From Candidatus Marispirochaeta associata (GTDB taxonomy: Bacteria; Spirochaetota; Spirochaetia; JC444; Marispirochaetaceae): 64,000 nucleotides of DNA. Below are positions 34,647 through 45,280 of the stretch, one piece after another (the stretch's first letter is position 1; the number at the start of each line of letters is the position of its first letter). The translations under genes and the position numbers were made by a program. The DNA is taken from NCBI GenBank assembly GCA_001749745.1, contig JWTM01000424.1, positions 620,001-684,000 on the forward strand. Reading direction: 5' to 3'. The notes beneath the pieces are model-generated. The model made no database searches. It was not told where the DNA came from and worked only from the letters and a program-made list of their open reading frames with translations.

Positions 34647-37379
34647 GTGAAGGCTAGCAATCTGGACACGGCCAATATTGCATATCTCGAGGAACTCTAC
34701 CGGGATCTGGATGATTCACAGCTCCCCGAACAGTTTCGCGGAGGCGGGCCGCCGCCTCCGGCCGGAGCCGCCGGGGATCGGGAGAGGCAGAACGGCGTCA
34801 ACCGCCTGCTCTGGAGCTATCGGGAGCTGGGCTATCTCTTTGCCGATCTCAATCCCCTCAAAGGCTACCTCACTAAGGAGATGCGTTACTCCCAGGTGGC
34901 GGAATCGGGACCGAAGAAGGTCTTGGATCCCGCTACCTACGGCCTGAAAGGGGAGGACGGATCCGATCAGTTCTTCGGCGGCCGTTACATGGAGAAGCCC
35001 TACCGCAGCCTGAATGAGCTCGTCGAATTCTTTACCGAAACCTATTGTTCCACCCTGGGGGTGGAGTTTCTCCATATCCAGAACAGCAACATGCGTACCT
35101 GGCTGATGGAGAAGCTGGAGGGCCGGGAGCGACTCTGGCAACCGAGCCGCGACGATCGTCGGGAGATCCTCCACGACCTGGTCAAGGCCAAGGAGTTCGA
35201 GCGTTTCCTGGGGAACCAGTTCATCGGTCAGAAGCGTTTCTCCCTGGAGGGGGCCGAGGCCTTGATTCCGGCGATTCGCCTCCTGGCGAAGGATGCGGCC
35301 GCCCAGGGGGTCAAGGAGATTGTCCTCGGGATGAGCCACCGGGGCAGGTTGAACGTCCTGGCCAACATCCTGGAGAAGCCGGCCACGGAGATCTTTTCCA
35401 CCTTCGCAGGCGGGCAGGAACCGGCTCATTACATGCTTTCGGGGGATGTGAAGTACCACCTCGGCTATAGCTCCCGCCTCGAGTTTGCCGACGGCTCCAA
35501 GGTACGGATGAGCCTGACCCCCAACCCGAGTCATCTCGAATCGGTTAATCCAGTCGTGGAAGGGAAAACCCGGGGGTATCAGAATAAACTCAAGGACAAG
35601 TTCCGCAAAAAGGCGATTCCGGTGCTGATCCATGGAGATGCGGCTTTCTCCGGACAGGGTGTCGTCGCGGAGACTCTCAATCTGGCCAAGCTGAAGGGCT
35701 ACACAACCGGCGGGACGATTCATATCGTCGTCAATAATCAGATCGGCTTTACCACCGCCTCCACCGATGCGCGGTCCACCTTCTTTCCGACCAACCTGGC
35801 CAAGGGGCAGCCCATACCGATCTTCCACGTCAACGGTTACGATCCCGAGCAGGTTGCCCGGGCCCTCGACCTGGCGCTGAAATACCGGCAGAAGTTCGGC
35901 TTCGATGCGATAATCGATCTGATCTGCTACCGGGTGCACGGCCACAACGAGGCCGACGAACCGACCTTTACCCACCCGAAGATGTATACCCTGATCAAGG
36001 AGGCCCCCGGGGTCTACGAGCACTACGGACGGAAGCTCTCCTCCGAGGGGGTCTATCCCGCAGAGGAGCAGAAGGAGTTTATCCAGACCTACATTGCCAC
36101 CCTCAAGAGATGCGCCGAGGAGGCGGCGGAGCTGGGAGAGACCGATACCGACGACGCCTTCGCCGAGGGGGACTGGCAGGGGTTCAACCGGAATTACGCG
36201 TATGATCAGGTAAAGACCGGTTTACCCAAGAAGCGGCTCAAGGAACTGGGGGAAGCGGCTGTGCGGGTTCCGGAGGATCTGACCCTCCACCGAAAGCTCT
36301 CCCGCATTATCGAAGGGCGGCGGGACATGATCAAGGATGGAAAAAACATCGACTGGGCCACCGGCGAGATGTTGGCCTTCGCCTCGCTCTTAACCGATGG
36401 CTATCCGATTCGTCTCTCGGGAGAGGACTCCGGCCGGGGAACCTTCAGTCACCGTCATTCGGTGTGGCAACACTCGGGCGGGGACGAGGTAAAGGCCTAC
36501 TATCCGCTGCAGCATCTGAGTGAAGGGCAGGCGACCTTTCGGGTCTACGACAGTCCGCTCTCGGAATTCGCTGTCCTCGGCTTTGAGTTCGGCTACTCCC
36601 TGGCGCGGCCCAAGATGTTGGTGCTCTGGGAGGCGCAGTTCGGCGACTTCGCCAACGAGGCGCAGGTTATAATCGATCAGTATATTGCCGCTTCCGAGAC
36701 GAAGTGGCGACGCCAGAGCGGCCTGGTTATGCTCCTGCCCCACGGCTACGAAGGGCAGGGACCCGAGCACTCCTCGGCCTATCTGGAGCGTTACCTGCAG
36801 CTTTGCGCCGAAGAGAATCTGCAGGTTTGCAATTGTACCACTCCGGCCCAGTATTTCCATATTCTGCGACGTCAAATGCTCAGCTCCTACCGCAAACCGC
36901 TGATCGTGATGACCCCCAAGAGTCTGCTCCGGGACAAGCGGGCCGTATCCGATCTGGATGAATTTGCGGCCAAGAGTTTTAAACCCATCATCCATGACGG
37001 GAACGAGAGTGCGGAGACCCTCCTGGTCTGCTCCGGGAAGATCTACTACGAGCTTGCAGACCGGTTGGCGGATACGGGCGGCGGTGATTTTTCCTTGATG
37101 CGCATCGAGCAGCTCTATCCCTTTCATAGCGACGAGTTTGAATCGATAATCAAGGGAATGAAGAAGCTGAAACGAATCCGTTGGATCCAGGAGGAGACCC
37201 GTAATCGCGGCGCCTGGAGTTTTATTCGGGAGTACCTGGAGGAGCTCAGCGGCCTAAAGCCGGAATATATCGGCCGTGCCGCCAAGGCGAGCCCGGCAAC
37301 GGGACATCTCTCCGATCATGCGGCAGAGCAGAAAAAGATCCTCGATCAGGCTTTTACCAAAGAAGGAAGGAGTAGCTAA
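34647..37379 (+). CDS. sucA: 2-oxoglutarate dehydrogenase E1
   Basis: SucA decarboxylates 2-oxoglutarate with thiamine diphosphate and loads succinyl onto SucB. The protein (910 residues) has the N-terminal E2-contact helix ([18 protein letters not shown]), [37 protein letters not shown] and [10 protein letters not shown], then the C-terminal transketolase domain ([20 protein letters not shown]). The start is uncertain: a GTG at 34647 behind GAAGGG is preferred over a TTG at 34617 that overlaps the sucD stop. Confidence 0.95.
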   Translation: MKASNLDTANIAYLEELYRDLDDSQLPEQFRGGGPPPPAGAAGDRERQNGVNRLLWSYRELGYLFADLNPLKGYLTKEMRYSQVAESGPKKVLDPATYGLKGEDGSDQFFGGRYMEKPYRSLNELVEFFTETYCSTLGVEFLHIQNSNMRTWLMEKLEGRERLWQPSRDDRREILHDLVKAKEFERFLGNQFIGQKRFSLEGAEALIPAIRLLAKDAAAQGVKEIVLGMSHRGRLNVLANILEKPATEIFSTFAGGQEPAHYMLSGDVKYHLGYSSRLEFADGSKVRMSLTPNPSHLESVNPVVEGKTRGYQNKLKDKFRKKAIPVLIHGDAAFSGQGVVAETLNLAKLKGYTTGGTIHIVVNNQIGFTTASTDARSTFFPTNLAKGQPIPIFHVNGYDPEQVARALDLALKYRQKFGFDAIIDLICYRVHGHNEADEPTFTHPKMYTLIKEAPGVYEHYGRKLSSEGVYPAEEQKEFIQTYIATLKRCAEEAAELGETDTDDAFAEGDWQGFNRNYAYDQVKTGLPKKRLKELGEAAVRVPEDLTLHRKLSRIIEGRRDMIKDGKNIDWATGEMLAFASLLTDGYPIRLSGEDSGRGTFSHRHSVWQHSGGDEVKAYYPLQHLSEGQATFRVYDSPLSEFAVLGFEFGYSLARPKMLVLWEAQFGDFANEAQVIIDQYIAASETKWRRQSGLVMLLPHGYEGQGPEHSSAYLERYLQLCAEENLQVCNCTTPAQYFHILRRQMLSSYRKPLIVMTPKSLLRDKRAVSDLDEFAAKSFKPIIHDGNESAETLLVCSGKIYYELADRLADTGGGDFSLMRIEQLYPFHSDEFESIIKGMKKLKRIRWIQEETRNRGAWSFIREYLEELSGLKPEYIGRAAKASPATGHLSDHAAEQKKILDQAFTKEGRSS

Positions 37380-37381
37380 GC

Positions 37382-38581
37382 ATGGCAGTAGAGATAAGTG
37401 TTCCCGATATGGGAGAATCGGTCAGTACGGCATTTCTCTCTTCCTTGTTGGTCGAAGAGGGCGGCTATGTGGAAGAGGGGGCGGATCTCTGCGAACTGGA
37501 AAGCGATAAAGCGACCCTGACGGTGCCTTCCCCCGCCTCCGGTGCAGTCCATTGGAGCGCGGAACTCGAGGCTGAGGTCGAGGTCGGGAGCGTGATCGGT
37601 TCCATCGATACCGATGCGGCCCGGGATGCCCCCGCTGCTGAAGAGCAGCAGGAGTCTCCGCCCCCCGCCGCGGAGGAGCACTCCCCGGCGGTGCGAAGGG
37701 CCCTGGCCGAAAGCGGTCTGGATCCCTCTTCCATCAAGGGGAGCGGGAAAGAGGGCCGCATCCTGAAGGAGGATGTGGAGCGGGCCGCCGCGGAGGCGGA
37801 ACAGGCGCAAGCTGAGAAGCCCGCGCAGAAGCCCGCACAGAATACTGCCCAGAAGCCTGCAGCTAAGGCTGAACCGGGAAGCCGCGAGGTCCGCCGGGAG
37901 AAGATGTCCCGTATCAGGCAGACCATCGCCGCCAACCTGGTTGCCTCGAAGCAGGAGTCAGCCCATTTAACGACCTTCAACGAGGTCGATGTAAGCCGCA
38001 TTATGGCCATCCGTAAGAGTTTCGGCGAGGATTTCCTGAAGGATCAGGGGGTGAAGCTCGGGTTTATGTCCTTCTTCGTACGCGCCGCAACTCAGGCGCT
38101 GCAGCGCTTCCCCGCGGTCAACGCCGCCTTGGACGGAGACGAGATGCTCTACCACGACTACTGTGATATCGGCATCGCCGTCTCCACCGAGCGGGGACTG
38201 GTGGTTCCGGTGCTGCGGAACGCCGAAGGGATGAGCTTCGCCGAGATCGAGTCGGCGATCAAGGATTTCGGCCAGCGCGCCCGGGACCGCAAACTCGGTG
38301 TGGACGAGATGAGCGGCGGAACTTTCTCCATCACCAACGGCGGAATCTTCGGTTCTCTCCTGTCGACGCCTATTCCGACGCCGCCCCAGACGGCGGTCCT
38401 CGGGATGCACACGATCCAGAAGCGGCCGGTCGCCGTGGATGATCAGGTGGTTATTCGTCCCATGATGTATGTGGCCCTGACCTATGATCACCGGGTGATC
38501 GACGGCAAGGAGGCGGTCGGTTTCTTAAGTCGAATGAAGCAGGCCCTGGAAAATCCCGAACGCATGCTGCTGGAGGTGTGA
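37382..38581 (+). CDS. sucB: 2-oxoglutarate dehydrogenase E2 (succinyltransferase)
   Basis: This 399-residue core enzyme has one lipoyl domain (lysine about residue 43 in ESDKATLTV), one peripheral-subunit-binding domain at about 101-136 ([14 protein letters not shown], then [13 protein letters not shown]), an Ala/Lys/Pro linker, and a catalytic domain ending [17 protein letters not shown]. It starts three bases after sucA ends, and its stop overlaps the region before lpd. Unlike the E2 at 15448-16776 it has a single binding domain. Confidence 0.95.
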   Translation: MAVEISVPDMGESVSTAFLSSLLVEEGGYVEEGADLCELESDKATLTVPSPASGAVHWSAELEAEVEVGSVIGSIDTDAARDAPAAEEQQESPPPAAEEHSPAVRRALAESGLDPSSIKGSGKEGRILKEDVERAAAEAEQAQAEKPAQKPAQNTAQKPAAKAEPGSREVRREKMSRIRQTIAANLVASKQESAHLTTFNEVDVSRIMAIRKSFGEDFLKDQGVKLGFMSFFVRAATQALQRFPAVNAALDGDEMLYHDYCDIGIAVSTERGLVVPVLRNAEGMSFAEIESAIKDFGQRARDRKLGVDEMSGGTFSITNGGIFGSLLSTPIPTPPQTAVLGMHTIQKRPVAVDDQVVIRPMMYVALTYDHRVIDGKEAVGFLSRMKQALENPERMLLEV

Positions 38582-39966
38582 TGGAAGCCTATGACCTCGG
38601 GGTAATCGGCGCCGGCCCCGGCGGCTATGTGGCGGCCATCAAGGCCGCACAACTCGGATTAAAGGTAGTACTCTTCGAGAAACGGGAACGCCTGGGCGGG
38701 ACCTGCCTCAATATCGGCTGTATTCCGTCCAAGGCCCTCCTCTCAAGTTCTCACCTCTACGCACAAATCGTGAACGAGTCCGCCTCTCACGGTATCAGGC
38801 TGGGGAAGGCCGAGCTTGATATCCCCGCAATGATGAAGCGTAAGGAGCAGGTGGTCGAAAAGCTCACCGGCGGCATCGCATCCCTTATGAAGGGCAATAA
38901 GGTGACGGTGGTCCGGGCGGAGGCCTCGGTCCCCGCTCCCGGTCGAATCTCCGCCGGCGGGGACGAGTACCGGGTAAAGAATATCCTCTTGGCCACCGGA
39001 AGCGTCCCGGTCGAACTCCCCTTTATGCCCTTCGATCATAGCTCTATCGTCGATTCCACCGACGCCCTCGCCTTCGAGGCGGTTCCCAAACGGCTGCTTG
39101 TGGTCGGCGCCGGAATCATCGGTCTTGAGCTGGGAAGCGTCTGGGCCAGGCTCGGATCCGAGGTCGAGGTGGTGGAACTCTTGGATGATCTCCTTCCCGA
39201 TTGGGACCGGCAGGCGGCAAAGTTGATGCGCCGGGAGCTGACCACGCAGGGACTCAAGTTCAGCTTCAAGACCAAGGTTACGGGAGTCCGGAATGAGAAA
39301 AACGAGCTGATCCTCGAAGCGGAGGATTCGAGCGGTAAAGCCCGCGAGTTCAGGGGCGAGAAGATCCTGGTTGCAGTCGGGCGCAAACCGGCCTACGGCG
39401 GCATCGATCTTGAATCCCTGGGAGTCCGTACCGAGAAGGGGCGGATTGTGACCGACGCCGATTTCAAGACCTCCGCATCCGGGATCTATGCTATCGGCGA
39501 TCTTATTTCAGGACCGATGCTGGCCCACAAGGCCGAGGAGGAGGGAGTCGCCCTGGCTGAGAAGCTTGCCGGGAAGGCGGGGCACGTCAATTATGCCGCC
39601 CTCCCGGGGGTGCTCTATACCCACCCGGAGGCAGCCATGGTCGGCCGCACCGAGGAGGAACTGAAAGCGGAACAACGGCCCTACCGGAAGGGTGTTTTCC
39701 AGTTCGGCGTTAACGGCCGCGCATTGGCCGGCGGTGAAAGCGCCGGATTTGCAAAGGTTTTGAGCGACGCGGAGACAGACAGGATCCTCGGCGTGCATAT
39801 CGTCGGCGATCATGCCTCGGATCTTATACACGAAGCGATTACCGTGATGGAGTTCTCCGGCAGCGCCGAGGATCTGGGCCGTTCATTCTTTGCCCATCCG
39901 ACGCTCTCCGAGGCGGTGAAAGAGGCCGCCCTTGCGGCCTACGACCGGGGAATCCATTCATTATGA
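38581..39966 (+). CDS. lpd: Dihydrolipoyl dehydrogenase of the 2-oxoglutarate dehydrogenase complex
   Basis: This 461-residue E3 reoxidises SucB lipoamide. The redox cysteines are C42/C47 in GGTCLNIGCIPSKALL; FAD motif GVIGAGPGGYVAAIKAA; NAD motif LVVGAGIIGLELGSVWARL; C-terminal AHPTLSEAVKEA. The ATG at 38581 behind GGAGG is used rather than the GTG three bases earlier. It completes sucAB-lpd. A separate E3 is present at 16785-18179. Confidence 0.95.
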   Translation: MEAYDLGVIGAGPGGYVAAIKAAQLGLKVVLFEKRERLGGTCLNIGCIPSKALLSSSHLYAQIVNESASHGIRLGKAELDIPAMMKRKEQVVEKLTGGIASLMKGNKVTVVRAEASVPAPGRISAGGDEYRVKNILLATGSVPVELPFMPFDHSSIVDSTDALAFEAVPKRLLVVGAGIIGLELGSVWARLGSEVEVVELLDDLLPDWDRQAAKLMRRELTTQGLKFSFKTKVTGVRNEKNELILEAEDSSGKAREFRGEKILVAVGRKPAYGGIDLESLGVRTEKGRIVTDADFKTSASGIYAIGDLISGPMLAHKAEEEGVALAEKLAGKAGHVNYAALPGVLYTHPEAAMVGRTEEELKAEQRPYRKGVFQFGVNGRALAGGESAGFAKVLSDAETDRILGVHIVGDHASDLIHEAITVMEFSGSAEDLGRSFFAHPTLSEAVKEAALAAYDRGIHSL

Positions 39967-40020
39967 CGGAAGGTTTATTTACTAGTATTTTATCAATAGA
40001 GCCAAATACAGGGGGAAAGT

Positions 40021-41163
40021 ATGGCAGAAGTTAGTTTCGCAAAAGGATTGGAAGGAGTTATCGCGAATACCACGGAGATTTGTAAAATCGACGGGGAGAA
40101 CGGTAAGCTCTACTACTTGGGTTACTCGATTGAGGATTTGATCAAGCACAGTACCTTCGAGGAGGTAACCTACCTGCTTCTCTACGGAGAGCTGCCAACC
40201 CAGAAGGCTCTCGATGAGTTCAGCAAGAAGATGCGCGACAGCCGTGAGGTGAATCCCGCCATTATCGATATGGTACGCAATTTTCCGAAGGATTCGCATC
40301 CGATGGAGCTCTTGCAGTCGGCCATCGCCTATATCTCCGGCTACGTTCAGCACAAGATACACCACTCGGCCACCTGCAATTGTCGCAATACCCTGCATCA
40401 GATCGCCCAGATAACCACCGTCGTGGCCGCCTGGACCCGCTTTCAGCAGGGGCTCGACTATGTGCCGCCCCGGACGGATCTCTCCCACGGCGCCAACTTT
40501 CTCTATATGATCCGCGGCGAGGTTCCCGACGAGGACGAAGGCGAGATCATGGATAAGGCGCTGATTCTGCACGCCGAACACGGATTCAACGCCTCGACTT
40601 TCACCGCCCGGGTCGTAGCCTCGACCATATCTACCTGCTATTCGAGTATCTCCGCCGCCATCGGATCTCTCTACGGCGCGCTCCACGGCGGGGCGAACGA
40701 GAAGGTCTTAGGGATGGTGGAGGAGATCGGCAGCAAGGATAATGTCTCCGCCTGGATGGAGAAGGCGATTGCCGAGAAACGCAAGGTAATGGGAATGGGG
40801 CACCGGGTCTACAAGGCTATGGATCCCCGGGCCGTCGTTATGGAGAAGTACCTGGTGCACATGTCCGAAAAGAAGGGCGACAGCACCAATTACGATATCC
40901 TCAAAGAGGTGCAGAAGGAGTTCCGCTCCCGAATGGAAGAGAAGGGCAAGCCCCTCTATCCCAATGTCGATTTCTTCTCGGGTTCAGTCTACAAGCTCTT
41001 GGGACTGCCGCCCAAGATCTATACGCCTATCTTCGCCATGGCGCGCTCCGCCGGTTGGCTGGCCCATATCTTGGAGCAACGTCACGATAACCGGCTCTAC
41101 CGGCCGAAGGGACTCTATGTCGGCACGGACGGTAAGGATTTCGTTCCGATCGAGAAAAGATGA
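40021..41163 (+). CDS. gltA: Citrate synthase
   Basis: This 380-residue enzyme condenses acetyl-CoA and oxaloacetate. The catalytic set is H222 (ALHGGANEK), H261 (GMGHRVYK) and D317 (NVDFFSG). The short length is that of the citrate/2-methylcitrate synthase branch found in Gram-positives and archaea, so methylcitrate activity cannot be excluded, but the TCA operon context favours citrate. A 54-base AT-rich gap before it could hold an internal promoter. It overlaps fumC by four bases. Confidence 0.93.
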   Translation: MAEVSFAKGLEGVIANTTEICKIDGENGKLYYLGYSIEDLIKHSTFEEVTYLLLYGELPTQKALDEFSKKMRDSREVNPAIIDMVRNFPKDSHPMELLQSAIAYISGYVQHKIHHSATCNCRNTLHQIAQITTVVAAWTRFQQGLDYVPPRTDLSHGANFLYMIRGEVPDEDEGEIMDKALILHAEHGFNASTFTARVVASTISTCYSSISAAIGSLYGALHGGANEKVLGMVEEIGSKDNVSAWMEKAIAEKRKVMGMGHRVYKAMDPRAVVMEKYLVHMSEKKGDSTNYDILKEVQKEFRSRMEEKGKPLYPNVDFFSGSVYKLLGLPPKIYTPIFAMARSAGWLAHILEQRHDNRLYRPKGLYVGTDGKDFVPIEKR

Positions 41164-42539
41164 GTCGACGCATAGAACGGGACACAATGGGGGAGGTCTC
41201 GGTAGAGGCCTCCCGCTACTGGGGCTCCCAAACCCAACGCTCACTTGAGAACTTCCCTATCGGCGGTGAGCGACTTCAGGAAGAGTTGATATCCGCCTAC
41301 GGACTCTTAAAGAAGGCGGCCGTGCTGGCCAATGCCTCCCGGGCGGACTGGGGGGCAGACAAGAAGAAGGCCCTGCTGGAGGCCTGCGATGAGGTTATCT
41401 CCGGGAAGCTCGGCGACCACTTTCCGCTGGTCGTCTGGCAGACCGGGAGCGGGACGCAGACGAATATGAACCTGAACGAGGTAATAGCCAACCGGGCTAT
41501 CGAAATCCTGGGCGGGGAGCTCGGTTCGAAGGATCCGGTGCATCCCAACGACGATGTGAATCGCTCCCAGTCCTCCAACGACTCCTTCCCCACGGCCATG
41601 CATATCGCCGCGGTGCAATCGGTCCATACGACCCTGATTCCTGCGGGGGAGGCGCTGGCCGTGGCCCTGGAGCGCAAGGCCGAGGAGTATGCCGCTATCG
41701 TCAAGGTGGGACGCACCCATCTGCAGGATGCGGTCCCCGTCAGCCTCGGCCAGGAGTTTTCCGGCTATGCGGCCCAGGTGCGACAGGCTCTGAAACGCAT
41801 CGACCAGGCCGCCGGCGAGCTCCTGGAACTTCCGATCGGCGGAACCGCCGTGGGCACGGGGCTGAACGCTCCCGAGGGTTTCGCCTCTGCAGTTTGCGCC
41901 GAACTGGAACGGCTCAGCAGCCACGCCTTCCGGCCCGGAGAGAACCGCTTCGCCCTGATGGCCGCCCACGACGGAATGGCGGGGCTCTCCGGAGCGCTCA
42001 CCACCCTGGCGACGGCGGCCATGAAGATCGCCAACGATATCCGCTGGCTCGGCTCCGGACCCCGCTGCGGGATCGGCGAGCTCTTCCTACCGGAGAACGA
42101 ACCGGGGAGCTCGATCATGCCGGGGAAGGTCAATCCTACTCAGAGCGAGGCCTTGACGATGATCGCCGCCCAGGTAATGGGAAACAATGCCGCGGTCGCC
42201 TTCGCCGCCTCCCAGGGTAACTTTGAACTGAACGTATTTAAACCGGTGATCATCTATAACGTGCTTCAATCAGTACGCCTTTTGGCCGACGGTATGCAGA
42301 GTTTCCGCTTGCGCTGCGTCGAAGGAATCGAGCCCAACCGGGAGAAGATCGGGGAGTATCTCGATCGAACCCTGATGGTAGTTACAGCACTGAATCCGCA
42401 CATCGGTTACGATAAAGCGGCGAAGATTGCGAAGAAGGCCTATGCCGAGGATATTACCCTCAAAGAGGCCGGCGCAGCTCTCGGTTTTGTGACTGAGGAG
42501 GATTTCGACCGCTGGATCGATCCGGCCGCGATGATCTAA
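41160..42539 (+). CDS. fumC: Class II fumarase
   Basis: FumC hydrates fumarate to L-malate without iron-sulfur clusters. The 459 residues begin [19 protein letters not shown], include [18 protein letters not shown] and the superfamily signature [16 protein letters not shown]. Coupled to gltA by an ATGA overlap and followed at once by a bidirectional terminator, so it is the last gene of the TCA operon. Confidence 0.97.
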   Translation: MSRRIERDTMGEVSVEASRYWGSQTQRSLENFPIGGERLQEELISAYGLLKKAAVLANASRADWGADKKKALLEACDEVISGKLGDHFPLVVWQTGSGTQTNMNLNEVIANRAIEILGGELGSKDPVHPNDDVNRSQSSNDSFPTAMHIAAVQSVHTTLIPAGEALAVALERKAEEYAAIVKVGRTHLQDAVPVSLGQEFSGYAAQVRQALKRIDQAAGELLELPIGGTAVGTGLNAPEGFASAVCAELERLSSHAFRPGENRFALMAAHDGMAGLSGALTTLATAAMKIANDIRWLGSGPRCGIGELFLPENEPGSSIMPGKVNPTQSEALTMIAAQVMGNNAAVAFAASQGNFELNVFKPVIIYNVLQSVRLLADGMQSFRLRCVEGIEPNREKIGEYLDRTLMVVTALNPHIGYDKAAKIAKKAYAEDITLKEAGAALGFVTEEDFDRWIDPAAMI

Positions 42540-42566
42540 AAAAAGGGGCCCCCCAAAGGGCCCCTT
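42537..42566. terminator. Bidirectional terminator between fumC and acnA
   Basis: AAGGGGCCC (42543-42551) pairs with GGGCCCCTT (42558-42566) with a 6-base loop. The A-run before it, which includes the fumC stop codon, becomes a T-run for the minus strand, making it strongest as the acnA terminator; it can also end the fumC transcript. Confidence 0.85.
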
Positions 42567-42586
42567 ACGTGTCTTGAAGAATTCGC

Positions 42587-45220
42587 CTACTTCAGCTGCT
42601 CGATTACATAGGGAAGAACTCCGCCGCTTCTGATGAAGGCCGCTTCCGTTTCCGAGAAGATCTGCAGGGTAACCTTGAACTTGGTGTTCTTTCCGTCCGG
42701 TCCCGCGGCCTCTACCTCCGCGGTCGATCCGGGAGTGAGTTTACTCAGTCCGCGGATAGTATAGCTCTCGAAGCCGCTCAAGCCTAAGGATTCCGCGGAT
42801 TGACCCTCGGCAAAGGTGAGAGGTAGAACTCCCATCCCGACCAGATTACTGCGGTGGATTCGCTCGTAGCTCTCCGCCACAACCGCCTTCACCCCTAAAA
42901 GTCGCGTCCCTTTCGCCGCCCAGTCCCGGGAGGAGCCGGTACCGTACTCCTTGCCGGCAAGCACCAGGAGGGGGATTCCCTTCTCTGCATACTCCATGGC
43001 GGCATCGTAGATGAATTCAGGGGAGGCATCCGGCGCGGTACGGGTGAAGCTCCCCGTCTTCTCGGGAACCAGTCTGTTTTTAATACGGATGTTCCCGAAG
43101 GTTCCGCGCATCATCACCTCATGGTTTCCCCGCCGGGAGCCGTAGGAGTTGAAGTCGATCTGTTTGACCCCCTGCTCCTGCAGATACTGACCTGCGGGGT
43201 AATCCGCGGCGATTGCGCCGGCCGGGGATATATGGTCGGTGGTGATGGTGTCGCCGAAGAGCCCGAGGAGTTTGGCCCCGGTAATGGCGCCCGGATCCCC
43301 CTCGGGGGCGTCGAAAAACTCCGGTTTGCGAATGTAGGTCGAGGCGGGATCCCAGGGAAAGAGCTCGCTTTTCTCGACCTCGAGGGCCTTCCAGCTCGCA
43401 TCGCCCTCGTTTACCGAGGCGTAGCGCTTCTTGAAGTCCTCGGTATAGACCGAATCGCGCAGAACCGCCCGGATCTCTTCGCTCGAGGGCCAGATATCAT
43501 GCAGGAAGACCTCCTTTCCGTCGGCATCGGTGCCGATGGCCTCGTTCATGATGTCCGTGTCGATCTTTCCGGCCAGGGCGAAGGCGACCACGTAGAGCGG
43601 AGACGAGAGGAAGTTGAAGCGCACCTTCTGGTGTATCCGGGCCTCGAAGTTGCGGTTCCCGGAGCTGATTGAGGCGGTAAGGAGCTCTTTGTCGTCGATG
43701 GCTTCGGTTACGTAGTCGGGTAGCGGGCCGGAGTTTCCGATGCAGGTGGTGCAGCCGAAGGCGGAGATCGAGAACCCGATCGCTTCCAGATCCTCAGTCA
43801 GTCCCGCCCGGTCGAGGTAATCGAGGACGACCCGGGATCCCGGGGCCAGCGATGTTTTAACCCAGGCCGGCGGCTTGAGTCCCAGCTTTCGGGCTTTTCG
43901 CGCCACCAGGCCTGCGCCGACCATCACATGGGGGTTTGAGGTGTTGGTACAGGAGGTTATGGCCGCAATCGCCAATGCTCCGTGGGGCACCTGATGGGTA
44001 GTCCCGTCGATGGTGATCGGGACGGTGGAGCCTTTGCTGCCGGGGGCTACCTTCTCCAGCTCCTCGGCAAAGGCCGCGGGGAGAGCGGTGATATCGATTC
44101 TGTCCTGGGGCCGGTAGGGCCCGGCGACCGATGGCTTAACCGTCCCCAGATCGAGAGTCACGATATCGTTGTAGTCGGGTTCGGCATCGGGGGAGAAGAA
44201 GATCCCCGTCTCGCGCAGATAGGTCTCGGCGATCTCGGCGGCCTTCTCCCGGCCGGTGTCCCGGAGGTAGGCGAGGGTGGTCTCGTCCACCGGGAAATAG
44301 CCCATGGTAGCGCCGTACTCGGGGCTCATGTTGGCGATGGTGGCCCGGTCGGGGAGCGGCAGGGAGCTCATGCCGGGCCCGAAGTACTCGACGAATTTCC
44401 CGACCACTCCCTTCTTGCGCAGCAGTTCGGTCAGGGTCAGAACCACATCCGATGCGGTGACCCCCTTCTGCAGCTCTCCGGTAAGGCGTACGCCGATCAC
44501 TTCGGGTACCGGCATGCCGTAGGCTTGCCCCAGTACTACCGCCTCGGCCTCGATGCCACCGACGCCCCAGCCCATAATCCCGAGACCGTTGATCATCGTG
44601 GTGTGAGAGTCGGTCCCTATCAGGGTGTCGGGGATCAGGGTCGCCTTCCCCTCTTCGTTATTGTCGCGGATCACCTGACCTAGGTGTTCGAGATTGATCT
44701 GATGGCAGATGCCGGAATTGGGCGGCACGACGGAGAAGTTGTCCATGCTCCCCGAGGCCCATTTCAAGAGCCGATACCGCTCGGCGTTCCTGCCGTACTC
44801 CATCTCGACGTTCTTCGCCAGGGCATCCTTGCCTCCCCAGAAATCTATCTGAACCGAATGGTCGATAATAAGGTCCACCGGGATAAGCGGATTGATTTTC
44901 CCGGGATCGCCCCCTTTTGCGACCATCGCATCCCGCATGGCGGCCAGATCGACCACCGCCGGGACGCCGGTGAAGTCCTGCATGAGCACCCTGGAGGGGT
45001 AGTAGGATATATCCTGTCCCGGTTTAGTCCGATAGGCGAGAACTTTCTGCACATCTTCTGAGGAGGCCTTGCCTATACTCGATTTGCGGATAACGTTTTC
45101 CAGCAGGATCCGGATCGAATAGGGGAGCTTCGCCAGGCCCTGGGGGATATTTGCCTGGGAAATATCGAAGATTCGGTAGGATTTTCCATTAATTTCAAGA
45201 TTTCTTTCGGAATTTGACAT
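42587..45220 (-). CDS. acnA: Aconitate hydratase A
   Basis: AcnA isomerises citrate to isocitrate with a 4Fe-4S cluster. The 877-residue protein has the cluster cysteines in AITSCTNTSNP and FGCTTCIGNSGPLP, substrate loops GTDSHTTMINGLGIMGWGVGG and YGTGSSRDWAAKGTRLLGV-like stretches, and the final swivel domain. The ATG at 45220 is preferred over the GTG immediately before it. It runs convergent to the TCA operon and is probably transcribed separately. Isocitrate dehydrogenase is not adjacent. Confidence 0.96.
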   Translation of the reverse strand: MSNSERNLEINGKSYRIFDISQANIPQGLAKLPYSIRILLENVIRKSSIGKASSEDVQKVLAYRTKPGQDISYYPSRVLMQDFTGVPAVVDLAAMRDAMVAKGGDPGKINPLIPVDLIIDHSVQIDFWGGKDALAKNVEMEYGRNAERYRLLKWASGSMDNFSVVPPNSGICHQINLEHLGQVIRDNNEEGKATLIPDTLIGTDSHTTMINGLGIMGWGVGGIEAEAVVLGQAYGMPVPEVIGVRLTGELQKGVTASDVVLTLTELLRKKGVVGKFVEYFGPGMSSLPLPDRATIANMSPEYGATMGYFPVDETTLAYLRDTGREKAAEIAETYLRETGIFFSPDAEPDYNDIVTLDLGTVKPSVAGPYRPQDRIDITALPAAFAEELEKVAPGSKGSTVPITIDGTTHQVPHGALAIAAITSCTNTSNPHVMVGAGLVARKARKLGLKPPAWVKTSLAPGSRVVLDYLDRAGLTEDLEAIGFSISAFGCTTCIGNSGPLPDYVTEAIDDKELLTASISSGNRNFEARIHQKVRFNFLSSPLYVVAFALAGKIDTDIMNEAIGTDADGKEVFLHDIWPSSEEIRAVLRDSVYTEDFKKRYASVNEGDASWKALEVEKSELFPWDPASTYIRKPEFFDAPEGDPGAITGAKLLGLFGDTITTDHISPAGAIAADYPAGQYLQEQGVKQIDFNSYGSRRGNHEVMMRGTFGNIRIKNRLVPEKTGSFTRTAPDASPEFIYDAAMEYAEKGIPLLVLAGKEYGTGSSRDWAAKGTRLLGVKAVVAESYERIHRSNLVGMGVLPLTFAEGQSAESLGLSGFESYTIRGLSKLTPGSTAEVEAAGPDGKNTKFKVTLQIFSETEAAFIRSGGVLPYVIEQLK

Positions 45221-45280
45221 CACTAATACCTCTCTCCCTTAAATATAGAAAAATGAGGCCGGAAGGAACAGGGGGTGGAG

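Noticed and set aside
34716..36023. 435-codon open frame antisense to sucA
   Set aside because: Lies fully opposite conserved SucA motifs and shows no family features.
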